A stretch of 64,000 nucleotides of DNA. Source: Marsupella aquatica. Lineage: Eukaryota > Marchantiophyta. The stretch covers positions 3,100,001-3,164,000 of the forward strand of contig OZ316892.1 in the NCBI GenBank assembly GCA_973895155.1, read 5' to 3'. The position numbers and the translations under genes are program-made. The notes beneath the pieces were generated by a model, which did not search any database, was not told the origin of the DNA, and saw only the letters and a list, made by a program, of their open reading frames with translations. Shown here one piece after another: positions 1 through 10,500 of this stretch. How positions within the stretch are numbered: the stretch's first letter is position 1; every line of letters starts with the position of its first letter.

Positions 1-527
1 TTCCTATCTATCAACCATTATTTCCAACTCAGGAGTCCATGCTCTCCACTACTTCTTATCTTCTACTTGTGTTTTATCACAACCTCAGACCGATCACAGC
101 TCGCTCCAGACTTGGAGTCCCTGCTCCAAGCAAAGACTTGACGTATGGACGACCCACAGGTCAAGTAGCAATTGATGAAGCCATCGATCTACTCATCAGA
201 CTAAACGTTTTAGTTCTCACCATTGTGAACTTTGCCATTTCTGTTTTTTTTTAAATTAGTGTCTTGTCACTCTTTCATTCACTTAGAATGCCACAATTTT
301 TAAGCACTGGTTAACTCAGGACAATCCGATTGCCAAAATCCTGCCCCATGTCTGCATCTGACAAGAAGGACTTCCCTCAACAAACCCAGCCCATTCTTCC
401 CTTCTTCCCTGACCAAAGGGGTGGGTCACCTAGGGTGAGCAAGGAGCTGTAGGGGACTGGGAGAGGGCTGGCAAGGGTGGCCTCATGGTTGATTTAACTG
501 GTGCTGGAAGAAATGTGATATTCTAGT
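1..527. other. No gene recognised
   Basis: The stretch has one short open frame (39-254) without a recognisable domain and no splice context. I see no transposon end or RNA gene. It ends where the repeat block beginning near 528 starts. Confidence 0.5.
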
Positions 528-1410
528 AAACTAGCTCGATACCCGTGCGTCTAGAAGATGTACCTGTGCAGAATATGCCATTGTGTAAGAGATGTGATGT
601 CATTGTGCAAAAGATATCTTTATGTAAAAAACTCATTGTGGAAATTATGTTGTTTGTGAAAATAATGTCATTGTGCAAAAGATGTCATTATGTAGAAAAG
701 TTGCTGCCAAAAATATGTTGTTGCAATAAAGTGGAACTGTGTAAACGAGGCCATTCGACAAAAGAGGAGTTGCATTTAGGGTTTTTATTGCTAAAGTAGT
801 TGCATAAGATGTTAATTTAATCTGTAGTTCCTTGGCACAAAAATGTCAAATCTGTAATACAACCATCTTACAATCCATGGGAGTGCTAATCATAGTTTGT
901 GTGGGAGCTTGTGTGTGTGGAAGTCTTGTCATATTGGCTGGGGTTGTTGTTGTTGCCAGAATGTTATCATTTGGGTCACTGTTGTTATAGTGAGGGAGGA
1001 CAGAGGTTATAGCACAAGGACCCAAGATGGGTGACAATGGCCACCGCATCGTGGAGTCTAAGCATGGTTAAGCAATAGGAGGGAGAGTTTTTTGTTTTGT
1101 CTTTAAGTTTTAATGAATAACTAAATATTTTTAGTTTTTATATTCATTCAGCATTTCTCAAGGGATTTTCAATTTTATTTTTCAATTTCACTTTTAATTT
1201 AATTCTAGTGTTAATTCTGGGCAGGTGCAGGCAGGCTTAGGGCAGCTCTGGCATATATTGGGATAGGAGGAGTGTTTGGGGCGATCTGATGGTGCCAAAA
1301 AAATCAGATTATGATGAGGGGCCAGGATTATAACCTGCCTATTCTCATTTTGCAAACAGACTGAAGAACTTTATGGCAGGACAGGGTGTTATAGTGTAAT
1401 AAATAAACGG
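528..1410 (+). repeat. Composite dispersed repeat, copy A
   Basis: Three parts follow one another. First, a CTAGCTCGATACCCGTGCG motif at about 533. Second, a degenerate tandem array (about 545-830) built on a roughly 20-24 bp unit of the type TTGTGCAAAAGATGT. Third, a body (about 840-1410) with GGGCAGGTGCAGGCAGG at about 1219. The body closely resembles 34730-35580 in the same order. The array recurs at 32330-32660 and 33180-33350, and inverted at 42430-42860. The 84-codon open frame over the array is an artefact of the repeat. It may be a non-autonomous transposon, but no terminal repeats or target duplication were found. Confidence 0.55.
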
Positions 1411-1693
1411 AAAAGAGTGGGAAGTTACTACTCACCAAAAAACAACATGGCAAAGTAGAAAATCTCAGATTGCAAAATTGAAGAGGCCAATCCAACTGAT
1501 AAATTCCACTTTGCACTACCCTCCTTGGAAATCCTCTTTTGTACCCTCCTTCAGATTATTTCTTGTATTCTCATTGAAGGTGATAGCAATAACTTCATTG
1601 TCAGCTTGGCCAGAGATTCTCCTATCCACTATACATTCACAGAGACTACTCCCTGTAGTGTCATTAAATGTGCCTGGGTTTTCCCCCGGCCTA

Positions 1694-1848
1694 CTGGAAT
1701 ATTGCCCTCTGTTTTCCCATTTTGGCTACTCCTTTTTTTGTCAGGGCAGGCTTTCCTGCACTCTCTGCCCCTGGAATATTTCACTCTGTTTTCACATTTT
1801 GGCTACTCCTTTTCTTGTCAGGGCAGGCTTTCCTACACTCTCTGCCCC
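1694..1848 (+). repeat. 77-bp tandem duplication
   Basis: Two adjacent units start with CTGGAATATT at 1694 and 1771. Each continues through CATTTTGGCTACTCC and GTCAGGGCAGGCTTTCCT to CTCTCTGCCC. The period is 77 bp and the units differ at only a few positions, so the duplication is fairly young. Open frames across it in several phases are repeat shadows, not genes. Confidence 0.75.
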
Positions 1849-2827
1849 TGCCCGACTGTGAATTACTGGGTTTCACTTATAATTCACTCTAACTTTTTCA
1901 CAGGGGAGTTTTGAATTTCAATTCATGGTGTCACTGGGGGCGGGATAGACCCTAAACTTTTCCTTCTCATTTTTGCTTGTAGACTGCAGACGAGATCGAG
2001 AATAGGTGAATGACGATATAACTCCGATTTAAAAATGCTCTCAGTATCCATAGCCAGTTCTTTGGATGCGAAGATCGTAGGCACAGTGGTGAGCAGATTC
2101 AAATTTTCACAAGAGGGTATGGGTGAACCAGCACCATTACGTACTGCCCATAAGCTTCAAGTGTCAACAATGAGTTAACACAAGAAGCAAAAGTGATGTG
2201 CTCCAGGTCTACCTTCACTGCAATCGCAAAGTAGTAAGTCCAACACAGGATTGGCTCAGGTCCAGCCGTGGAGTCTAAGTACGTTAACAATAATGGCGCA
2301 ACGTCAAGTGAGAAGCTCGAGTCCACTTCACTACTACAGATTTAAACAACCCCTCAGATGAAGACATGCAAGGGCAAAAGACATTACACAGGAAGGGATA
2401 AGAACATTTCTTCTTCAAACAGATTACACTCTAAACATGTCCCAATCCACGCACCGACTGAGTTTTGAAATCTTTGTGTAACAAGTCTATGCACAGTGCA
2501 CCCTGGCATGAGGATTAGGGTAAGTAACCCTAAAGTACACTTAATGTAAAGTGAATCCCAGTAATTCACAGTAGGGCAAGGGCTTTCTAGTTCCAATTTT
2601 TATGTATAGACTATGCTTATGAGTAAAGATGGGCATGGGATCAGTGGGTACGGGGAGCCATGCCTGTGCACAAGCAACGGTATTCGGGACAGACCTGGGA
2701 GTCTGTGTAAGGGAGTCCTTCTTGTTCATAACCACTGGTCTTCAGGCAAGTGTTATCAATAATTGATAAGGAAAAGCTAAAAATGGCCCCTACTTCCAGC
2801 ATAAAGCCTTGACTGTAACTATTCTGA
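1849..2827. other. Intergenic, CACTA insertion flank
   Basis: No gene recognised. A segment with GACTGTGAATTACTGGG at about 1854-1870 recurs in opposite orientation at about 2553-2580. This is a short inverted repeat with about 700 bp between arms, possibly the remains of a small element. The block ends at the TGA (2825-2827) duplicated on the other side of the CACTA element. Confidence 0.4.
2825..2827. other. Target-site duplication TGA (left)
   Basis: TGA immediately before the CACTAC terminus matches TGA at 13683-13685 immediately after the opposite terminus. A 3-bp duplication is the hallmark of CACTA transposition. Confidence 0.85.
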
Positions 2828-2839
2828 CACTACAACACT

Positions 2840-3350
2840 ATGCACCTCTTTTGCGAACCACCACCCTTCGCATCATACAAAGGAAACAAAATCCGAAATA
2901 CCCAATTTGCGAACTTACTCGCATCGCAACGTCTTCGCTACTTCCCATCTCAAATTCTTCACAAACGGCCCTTTGCAACTTGCGATTCTAAATACGTCGC
3001 AACATCTCCGCAACGTTGCGACGGCATTGTCCTTGCAAATATTGAGAAACGACAAATTTCATTATTTTGCGAGAACAAATGAATCGCTTGTGTTGCGATA
3101 ACATTTACAACGCAATTTCCGATGTTAAATTTCTCTATAACTTGCGATGCAAACAAACTCGTAAGATTGCGAAAAGCGGATGACCGCTTTGTTGCGAAGG
3201 CATTTAACTCGAAAACGTGTGGAGAGGTAGTCTTCGCTAGGGTTGTGATTTAGACAACATCGCAAGTGTTGCGATGCGTTTCTCCTCGGAATTTTTGCGA
3301 TACGTTCACCGTGGCTCTTTGAGATGGGGGTTGGTTCCCAAAAGCTTCGC
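2840..3350. repeat. CACTA left subterminal repeat cluster (GCGA-rich)
   Basis: The short words TTTGCGAA, CTTCGCAA, CATCGCAA and TTGCGATG recur in both orientations over about 500 bp just inside the left terminus. In characterised En/Spm elements such subterminal motifs bind the TnpA-type protein. The same words recur inside the right end (13130-13675), so a binding-site role is the natural inference. Confidence 0.75.
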
Positions 3351-3598
3351 AAAATGTCTATTTCATGGGTTTTTGTGTATTTGGGTTAGGGTGAGGGAGA
3401 CCATTCATGGGTTTTGAAGGAGGGAGGAAAGTGATGTTGACCCAGTCTGCCGCAATTAAAATGGCATTACTGAAAAAGTACAAAAGTTACAAAATGGAAG
3501 GGTAAAAACCCTTAGGTAAAGCGCCACGGCCATGCATGCTGATCGCTATACATGTGAACTCGATGTAAGTGCTCTAGCTACAACCTGTCTACATCGAG
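3351..3598. other. CACTA internal spacer
   Basis: Non-coding DNA between the left subterminal cluster and the stop codon of the minus-strand accessory gene. It would be that gene's 3-prime flank. No clear polyadenylation signal was picked out. Confidence 0.4.
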
Positions 3599-5689
3599 CT
3601 AGAAAGGAGTGTTCCTGCCCCTCCTTGCCTTCTTCCCCTTGGCCTTCTCCTTGCCCTTGTGTGCTCTTGGGGGGGGTGCAACCTGGACTTCCTCCTCCTC
3701 TTGGTCACCCTCCTCCTCATCCTCATCCTCATCCTCATCCCCACCTCCACCGCCCTGGCTTGCCGCGCTACCACCCCCAGCACCACTGGAACGTGCTGAT
3801 GCAAATGACTGGTCTCCAGTGCTAGTTGGCCTGGCTTGAGTAGCAGGAGCTGTGCTCCCCTCCCCTATCCCCTCCACATCCTCATCACTACTATCGGTGC
3901 CACCCTCGGTATGGGAGTCACCATCCTCCCCTCCCTGCTTCCATTAGCAAACCAGGGTGTCTGTTAGTCTCATATTCTTTACAAGTGTGAACAAAAGAGA
4001 TATTCATTCAAAATTGCAATGAATGTAATAACCTAAAAATTCTCACCAATAATTCATCAACTTGCTGAAAGAGATGCTCCTTCCCATGTTTCTGGCCCAC
4101 CTCCATCTCAGCCGCCGTAATCTTCCTCTTGTACCTCTTGTACTAAGCCAAAACAAAACCAGCACAATTGGGTTAACACCAACCCATAACCCGATTCACA
4201 TGGCTTCTAAAAATTAGGGGGTTTGTTGGGGCTGGTGGGGTGGTGCATCAAGGTTTTGGGGTTATGGAGGGTGGCATATATGGGGAAGACCCTCAAAGAA
4301 CACTTAAACAATCGGAAAATTTAAAAATTCAAATTTTTGAAATTTTGCGAAGGCGCCAGCTTCGCAATCATAAGGACAATTACATTTGCGAAGCTGGTTG
4401 TGATGCGAACGTCTTCGCAATGCCTTCGCAAACATAAGCAAAAAAAGGGCATAATAAGGTTTGCGAAGGATTTGCGAAGCTACCCGCATCGCAAATGTAT
4501 TGCAAACTCTGTCATGGCAAAAACCCGAGAGGGAAGCAACTGTACGTGACCTAATCTGACACAACAAGTCTAATTGTAACTACTTGGTGGAAATGCAAGA
4601 AAGAGTTGGCTCATTGCAGGTGTGTTGGAATAGGAATTGGAGTAGCAAGAAGTCAAGGGAGGAGAGGGAGGTGCACTCACGAATGCTGCTTTGAGGCCGG
4701 GGAGGCCACCTTGACCCAGCCTGTGGGTGATGTTGGGCTTGTCTCGGACTCGCTCAGCTGCCTTCAGGAACTTGTTGGGTGGATCGCCTACTTCTGCTAC
4801 AACCTGCTGGAGCTGGGCTACCTTCTGCTCCATCACCTTCAGGTCCCGGTCAGACTTCCCGGCCTCCTTTGCCCTTTGAGCCTTTGCCAGCTTCTCTGTG
4901 AAATCATTGAGGAGCCTGGCTGCTTTCAACTTCACCTCTGTTTGGTAGAAGGCCTGCCAGATATCTTTTGAGAATTGCAGCGGCCTCTGCAAATTCCTAT
5001 ACTCCTCCAAATCTCTAAGGTGAGACCTGATCTTCATTCTATCATGGTATCTAGCTTGTGACATGGAGTTTGAAATTTTGTCAGCAAGCCACTGTGAATC
5101 CATCTCTCCTCCATTTCGAAATGCATCTTTCACCTGATTGATGACTCACTTTTGCTCTGCCTTTGAGCGAGTGCCCCACTCGACTCCTCTTGCAAAATTT
5201 GTGGATACAATGTGCCTGATTGTGCTCTTCGCCCCATTGTAAGCAAGCTCGGTGGGAATCCCCTCATCCTCTAAAGTAATCAGAGGCAGCTTCCTCCTTG
5301 CTACCTCCTTCTTTCTTTGCTCCTCCCTTTGTTTCCTGATCAGGTCTCTCTCATCTTTCCTCCTCTTCTTTTCCAATGCTTGAGGCGAGAGCACTCCAGC
5401 CTGAGCTCTCTCGTCCCTCTTTCGCTTCCTCTCAGCAGCCGCCTGCTCTGCTGCCTTCCTTGCATCCTCCTCCACTGCTGCTTGCCCTGCAGTGAGACCT
5501 GCTTGCAAGGCTTGGCCCAGAAGGGCACTCAATGATGCCAGCCCTGCTGGACTGGTGAAATCAATTTGACTCAACTGTGCAACCAAAAAATGCTCATCCA
5601 CAATCGCCTTCAATCAATCCCCCCCCTCGGTTGCCTCCGTTGCTGCCAGAAGCTCCTCCATCACCACCAGTCCCCTCTCCGCTCGCCAT
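3599..5689 (-). pseudogene. CACTA accessory protein gene (TnpA / Transposase_24-like), broken
   Basis: Proposed minus-strand exons are 5689-4681, 4142-4047 and 3934-3599, all joined in phase 0 with good donors (GTGAGT, GTGAGA) and acceptors (TTAG, GCAG). The N-terminus is Gly-rich. An Ala-rich helix and a strongly basic coiled coil (ERKRKRDERA, EKKRRKDERDL) follow, then a helical core with W residues (DSQWLADK, DIWQAF). The third exon reads YKRYKRKITAAEMEVGQKH. The tail has acidic Asp/Glu runs and a basic HKGKEKAKGKKARRGR end that may be a nuclear signal. The length and GR.P/A.E..GQKHG-like motif recall plant Ptta/En/Spm Transposase_24 proteins, which is inference. Breaks are TGA at 5614-5616 and 5143-5145, and a frame change at the G8 run near 5617-5624. 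The gene diverges from tnp2. Confidence 0.6.
4335..4512. repeat. Internal GCGA-motif cluster in accessory-gene intron
   Basis: TTTTGCGAAGG, CTTCGCAATC, TTTGCGAAGCTGG and ATCGCAAATG recur over 180 bp inside the proposed first intron (4143-4680) of the minus-strand gene. They are the same words as at the element ends. They could be binding sites for autoregulation, or the end of a nested element; I found no CACTA terminus here. Confidence 0.6.
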
Positions 5690-5779
5690 CGCTCCGTCCT
5701 TGCCCTCGTTGCTCTCCTCAGGCCTGAATGAACTGAATCCGCCTTGTCCGCGCTCGGCAATCCATAAGGATTCAAAATA

Positions 5780-5900
5780 TTAGGCTTTGCGATTCGTTTC
5801 GCATCGCAGTTTGCGATGCATCGGCCTTCGCAAAAAGCTTCACAAATTCTATCTTTGCGAAGCTTCAAGATTCGCAAAAGCCTTCGCTATTTGGTTTTGC
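5780..5900. promoter_or_regulatory. GCGA-motif cluster between divergent CACTA genes
   Basis: CTTTGCGATTCG, CATCGCAGTTTGCGATG, CCTTCGCAAAAAGCTTC and TTCGCAAAAGCCTTCGC lie just upstream of the minus-strand start at 5689 and face the plus-strand genes. The motif matches the subterminal clusters, so this stretch could act as a shared promoter/operator bound by the accessory protein. The function is inferred from position only. Confidence 0.5.
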
Positions 5901-5929
5901 CATAACCCCCGTCTCGCATGCGTATTTGA

Positions 5930-6340
5930 TGTGTTGTTAGGGATACTAAGGGGGCTTATGAACATTAAATGGGGTAGATGTAGAGGATTATGTTGCATTT
6001 TAATGGGATGTGATGAGATAAGGATTGGGGGGTTAGAAAATTGAAGGAGTTATATTGGAGGGTAAGAGGAGGGGGTTTGGCCTGGTTAGGGGAGGGTTTC
6101 TTTTGTGAAGGTTGGGCTTAGATTGGCTTAGATACGAGGGGTTTTATGTTTTGGGTTTGCAGGGGGGTTTTATTTATGAAGGTTGGGGTTATATGTATTG
6201 GAGGGTAAGAGCTAGGAGGGGTTTTATGTTTTGGGTTTTGGGGTTTAGGCCAACTTAGGAGGGTTTGAAAGAGAGGTTTCAGTTTTATAGTATCTTGGGT
6301 TACTTTTATGGTATCTTAGGAGGGTAACCAAGAGGGGTGG
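5930..6340 (+). repeat. Purine-rich (G/A) tract with GGGTTTTATG repeats
   Basis: The plus strand is strongly G-rich, with recurrent GGGGTTTTATGTTTTGGG and GGAGGGTAAGAG phrases. A complementary C/T-rich tract lies at 12580-13120 near the other end of the element, so the two form mirrored, strand-biased blocks. No coding signal. Confidence 0.55.
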
Positions 6341-6425
6341 CATATAATTATGGTAGAGAGAAGCATAGGATGGTTGAAGGGAATTGACCATTTAGGTTTT
6401 TGCTAACTTCATTGGCTTACGCTTT

Positions 6426-7445
6426 TAGAGTTCCCAAGGGTCTATGGTGGGTTTTTATTGCATGACACTCACCTTTCACTTGAAGCGGGATGAGGTTTTG
6501 GTTTTTATGCTAACAATTGAGGGAAATCCCATGTAATCATGATCCAGTGCAGGACCATCACTGCTTCCTCAACTTTTGTCTAATGCATATGCATTGTGGG
6601 AACCCGGACATCTAAAAGGTATATTTAAACATGTATGTTAGCAGGGTTTGATAAAGAGATTGTTCATAAACCTTGCCCTTCTTTGTTGTGCAAGAATATC
6701 TATATGCACATGTTTGGGGGTCTACAACTTGAGAGAAGCTAATGGCTATCCAAACTTACTTTTTTGTTTCCAGTATTTTCCTCGTGCTTCTAGATTCAGC
6801 TCATGTTCAATGCGCCACATGACCTACAAGCACTATTGAGTCCGGATCTCATTCAGGTAATTATTGTCCAACTTCATTCTGGGCTTAGGCCTTTAGAGTT
6901 TTCCCAGGGGTCTAGGGTGGGTTTTTATTGCATGACACTCACCTTTCACTCGAGGGGGGATAAGGGTTTAGGGTTTAGGGTTTTATGCTAACAATTGAGG
7001 GGAAAACCCATGTAATCATGATACAACGCAGGGCCAACACTACTACCTCAACTTTTGTCTAATGCATATGCATTGTGGGAACCCGGGCATCTAAAAGGTA
7101 TAACATCATGTATACAGTCAATGTTGTTAGTACAGATTTTTATGCTTGCCCTTCTTTGTTGTGCCATGATATATGTGGGTAAATGTCTAAGATTCCACAA
7201 CTTGACGGCTGCTAATTACCATCCAAACTTACATTTTGTTTCCAGTATTTTCCTCCTACTTCTAGATTTGGCAAATGTTCCAAAAGCCACGTGACCTATA
7301 GGCACTGTTGAGCCCGGGGTCTCATTCAGGTAATAATCTAACCTCACTTAGGACATAGGGTATTACAATTTTCCCAAAGGTTATAATGTGGTTTCTTCTT
7401 GCATGACACTCACCTTAATTTGGGTTTCATGCTAACAAATATAAA
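6426..7445 (+). repeat. ~470-bp tandem repeat, 2.1 copies, upstream of tnp2
   Basis: GCATGACACTCACC occurs at 6460, 6930 and 7401, a period of 470-471 bp. The full unit includes CTAATGCATATGCATTGTGGG, CCTTGCCCTTCTTTGTTGTGC-like and TTTGTTTCCAGTATTTTCCTC segments, shared by units 1 and 2; unit 3 is partial. Unit 2 contains a short run of TTTAGGG (about 6965-6983), the plant telomere word, absent from unit 1. The array sits in the 5-prime region of the plus-strand transposase and may hold its promoter. No protein frame is conserved between units. Confidence 0.75.
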
Positions 7446-7511
7446 AGGGTAATAAAACCCCATGTATAAACCAACCTAATTGTTTTTTGAGTTCATTTTT
7501 TTGAAAATCGC

Positions 7512-7520
7512 TTTATATAT
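7512..7520 (+). promoter_or_regulatory. TATA-like box upstream of tnp2
   Basis: TTTATATAT lies 20-60 bp before the first Met codons (7540, 7552, 7573) of the transposase N-terminal exon. If it is used, transcription would begin near 7545 and the Met at 7573 would be the likely start. Confidence 0.35.
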
Positions 7521-7539
7521 GGCCTAATTTTTCCTAATC

Positions 7540-10500
7540 ATGCCCTACATGCAATGTAATGTGGCAGTGGATATGTCCTCTTCCTCTGAACTATCCAGTA
7601 GTGAGTACTCCTCCTATGATTATAGACCCCCTCCTCCTCAGCCCGAGGTTACCGGTCCTCGTGGTCCACCCCGAAGACTTTGTGACTGCACCAGATGTGT
7701 GGGCCAAATTTCTCAAAAATCTTATGTGTGTGCTCAACATATCGAGAGATATGGACGTCATTGAGGTCTTACTCCCGGGGCTTCTTCATCCCATATGGTA
7801 AGTTTGTTTCAATTGATTGCCGTTCTTTACTGTTATTTTTAGAGGTGAATCAATGTTTACACATATGATTTACACATTTGGTTGTTTGTGGGTGTTTGCA
7901 TGGAATAGCAGTATGCGTAGATTGGTGACACCACCACCCTATGTCCCATCACAAGGAGTTTTAGATGCTATAGGCAATGCACTTTCACAAGCCTTGGGTT
8001 TGGGAATTAGTACCAGTCATGGGACAGAAGGGGAACACCCTCATGTGCCCACTGAGACACGAAGACCCCGGTCCAAGCCCCAATCCAACAGGAGGCCACG
8101 AGCACCCAATGACCCATCTAGAACACTAGTTCGGTAGGTGGGGTGTTTGTTCATTCACTGGCAAGTGTGCCTCTATCATCAAGGATTGGGAACCTATCAC
8201 TCTTGGCTTGCCTTATTTTACAGATTTTGATGAGGAGATTGTGGTTTGGGGTAGACGTTGGATTGTGAAAACTTCCACACTTGGAGAGAGACATGGATAT
8301 GGAGTATTTGCTTGTGAGGATATCATCATGGATGAGGAGGGTGAGTCAAATGTTCATGGTAGAGAGGGTCCTACTTTGTTCCCATACGGTGGACCCATCT
8401 ACAAGAGAAGACATTGGAACATGATCCTTGCACAACATCCTGAGTGGAAAACATATGCTCTAGAGATGGATACTTTTGATGGTAGCACTAGAAGGTATAG
8501 TGAGCAGCGGGTGATAGACGGTGATCCCATACGTAATGGGAATATTGCTGGTTTCATAAATAGTACTGTGGGGACTCGGCCCAAGCGTAGGGCCAATTGT
8601 GAGTGGGTTTTTACTGATAGTCCAATGCCGACACCATATGGCACGACATATCATAAGGACCATTGCTTAGTTCTTGCTACTAGGACCATTAGAGCAGGAG
8701 ATGAGTTATTCACACACTATGAGTGGGATTAGGAAATCATGTCCTTTATCCTCTTGCATCTATTTTGGACTTCCCATTTACTATTATATATATATGGCCT
8801 TTGGGCTCATTTTGGAGTAATAAGGTTTTAGCCCATGCATTTACTTTAATTCTTAATGTCTTGAATGAATGGTGTTAAGTCTATTTTAATTTGTTGTACT
8901 TGGTCAAATATACATGAGGAGGTTTTTTGGTTGTAATGTGCATAGAATACGCAACCATCTCAACAAATGTTACCACAAAGGTTGAGAGCAACATATCGGG
9001 AGATGGGTATGCCAGAAGAGGGAGAACCATCAGAGGGTGATTCCTCATCAAGTAATGATGTAGGTGGTGCTGATGAGGAAGCCGCACCTCGGACTGATGA
9101 CCAGGTCATGCATGATCAAGATAGAGCCATGGATGACTTCATGGTTGATTGGTTTGGTGTCGATGTTGAGGATGATGTGCCTCACATTGGTCATGAGGTT
9201 GGCCCTTCAAATGACCCACGGCCACAACATACTCCAGAGGGACAACAACAATGGAAAGAGGCAGAGGAACATGCTCGAACACCTATTTTTGAGGGTGCTC
9301 GGTTGAGCCATCTTTCTGCCATATTGGGGCTCTTGAACATTCAAGCCAAACACAAGACAAGCAATTCTATGTTATCAGACATATTTGAATATTGTCATGA
9401 CTTGATGTTACCCTCGGAGAATGTGTTGCCAGGGACTTGGAAGGATGCAAAGAAGGTTCTCTCATCCATTGGCATAGATTACCATATTATTCATGCCTGT
9501 GTGAATAATTGCATGTTATTTCACGGGGATACAGCCCATATCACAGAATGCACAATGTGTCATGAGCCACGGTATGAGCCAAACATGCTAACCCAGAAGG
9601 TACCAAGGAAAGCAGTTCGTTGGTTCCCCATAATTCCTCGCTTGTTGCACATGTATAGATGTTCTGACTTGGCCGAGTTGATGGTATGGCACAAGAAACA
9701 TCGTTCGGAGCCCGGTGTCATGTGATTACCAGTTGACTCTCCTGCTCATAAACATGTGGAATCAACATGGCCAGATTTTGAGCGTGACCCTCGGCATGTG
9801 CGACTGGGGTTGGCATCAGATGGAGTTAGCCCTCATTCACTTGGAGGGAAGGGGAGACCTACATCGGTCTGGCGTGTGGTTCTCATGAATTACAACCTTC
9901 CACCATGATTGTCCATGAAAAAGGGTTTTTTGTTGCTATCTTTGATTATCCCAGGGCCAAAGAAGGTGAAGAACATGGACACCTATTTGACATTACTGGT
10001 TCAGGAACTCCAGAAATTATGGGAAGGAGTATGGGCATATGATGGTCGAAAGACTACAGGGGGTACCCCACGGGTTTTCAAACTCAAAGGGGTTTGTATG
10101 TGGACCATGCATGACTACCCAGGTAAGAACTTTGTTGTTTAAATGCATCATATTCTAATGCATGGTATCCCCTCATTTCCATCATGTGCTAATCCTAACA
10201 TAATGTGTGTTTATATGACCAGGATTTGGCTTTGTGAGTGGGTTGCAAACCCAAGGCTACAAGGCTTGCTCCACTTGTGGCCCAAGCCTTGGTGACGTAG
10301 CCAAGTATTCATCACATCTTCGCAAGATTGTTTATCTTGGGCATACAAAGTTTCTTCCAATGGGACATCAGATGAGGCATGACCCACTACTATTTTCCTC
10401 TATTGATATGCCCTTGCGAGCGTGATGTACCTGAGCCAACAACTTTTACACACTGGAAAGACATGGCTGCAAGAGTGGCAGACCCAGAGGATCCCATGCA

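Noticed and set aside
545-799. 84-codon open frame over the AAAGATGT array
   Set aside because: The frame is produced by the tandem repeat itself; no domain, and the other arrays are not open.
5128-5143. A 16-nt GTGAGT...CAG 'intron' that would remove the stop in the accessory gene
   Set aside because: Far too short to be spliced; a nonsense mutation in an otherwise continuous frame is simpler.
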